From NCBI GenBank assembly GCA_037179385.1, contig CM074189.1, positions 22,207,020 through 22,271,019 on the forward strand: a stretch of DNA of 64,000 nt, in the 5' to 3' direction. The notes under the pieces are model-generated. The model did no database searches. It was not told where the DNA came from and worked only from the letters and a program-made list of their open reading frames with translations. This DNA comes from Holothuria scabra. Lineage: Eukaryota > Echinodermata > Holothuroidea > Aspidochirotida > Holothuriidae. Of this stretch, positions 63,941 through 64,000 are shown in pieces. The first letter of the stretch is position 1. Each line of letters opens with the position of its first letter. Made by a program: the position numbers and the translations under genes.

Positions 63941-64000
63941 ATGCATGTTAAGGCAAAAAAGATTTTATCGTCATGAACCACCACAATTTTACTTTTAACA

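Overview
This is animal nuclear DNA: AT-rich, intron-dominated, and crowded with transposable elements and repeat copies. No bacterial-style gene clusters are present. The mix of an SRCR-domain gene, BEL/Pao, L1/Tx1-like and CR1-like retrotransposons, Penelope-like elements and hAT transposons fits a marine deuterostome. An echinoderm is my guess, from general knowledge and not from any diagnostic base.

One host gene can be supported, on the minus strand. A short exon at 57161-57236 encodes a start codon, a signal peptide and a GTAAGT donor in phase 1. Two downstream exons at 35323-35658 and 755-1093 each encode a complete SRCR domain, with an acceptor and donor both in phase 1. They read as one secreted multi-SRCR gene spanning more than 56 kb and leaving the window at its left edge.

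Most of the window is three block families in repeated copies. Block S carries an SRCR exon (1-5215 plus 13890-15600, and 34790-39730). Block Y is at 19190-21540 and 43102-47205. Block X is at 5216-12785, 21540-33095 and 47205-53720. These copies act as internal empty-site controls, so several insertions can be delimited to a few bases. These are a hAT element (3344-5052), a BEL/Pao LTR retrotransposon (22844-29108), a foldback element with about 0.5 kb arms (30086-32065), a foldback element with about 1 kb arms made of 21-bp repeats (40641-43101), a CR1-like tail (43616-44215) and an L1/Tx1-like copy with the head-to-head structure of twin priming (44742-46680).

The right end (53720-64000) lies outside the blocks. 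It holds a second hAT element, a 380-bp palindromic MITE, the signal-peptide exon, three Penelope-like relics, a tRNA-like sequence and four long (TA)n tracts that separate the modules from each other. I found no CRISPR array, rRNA or operon. Apart from the SRCR exons, every recognisable coding segment is a broken transposon gene.
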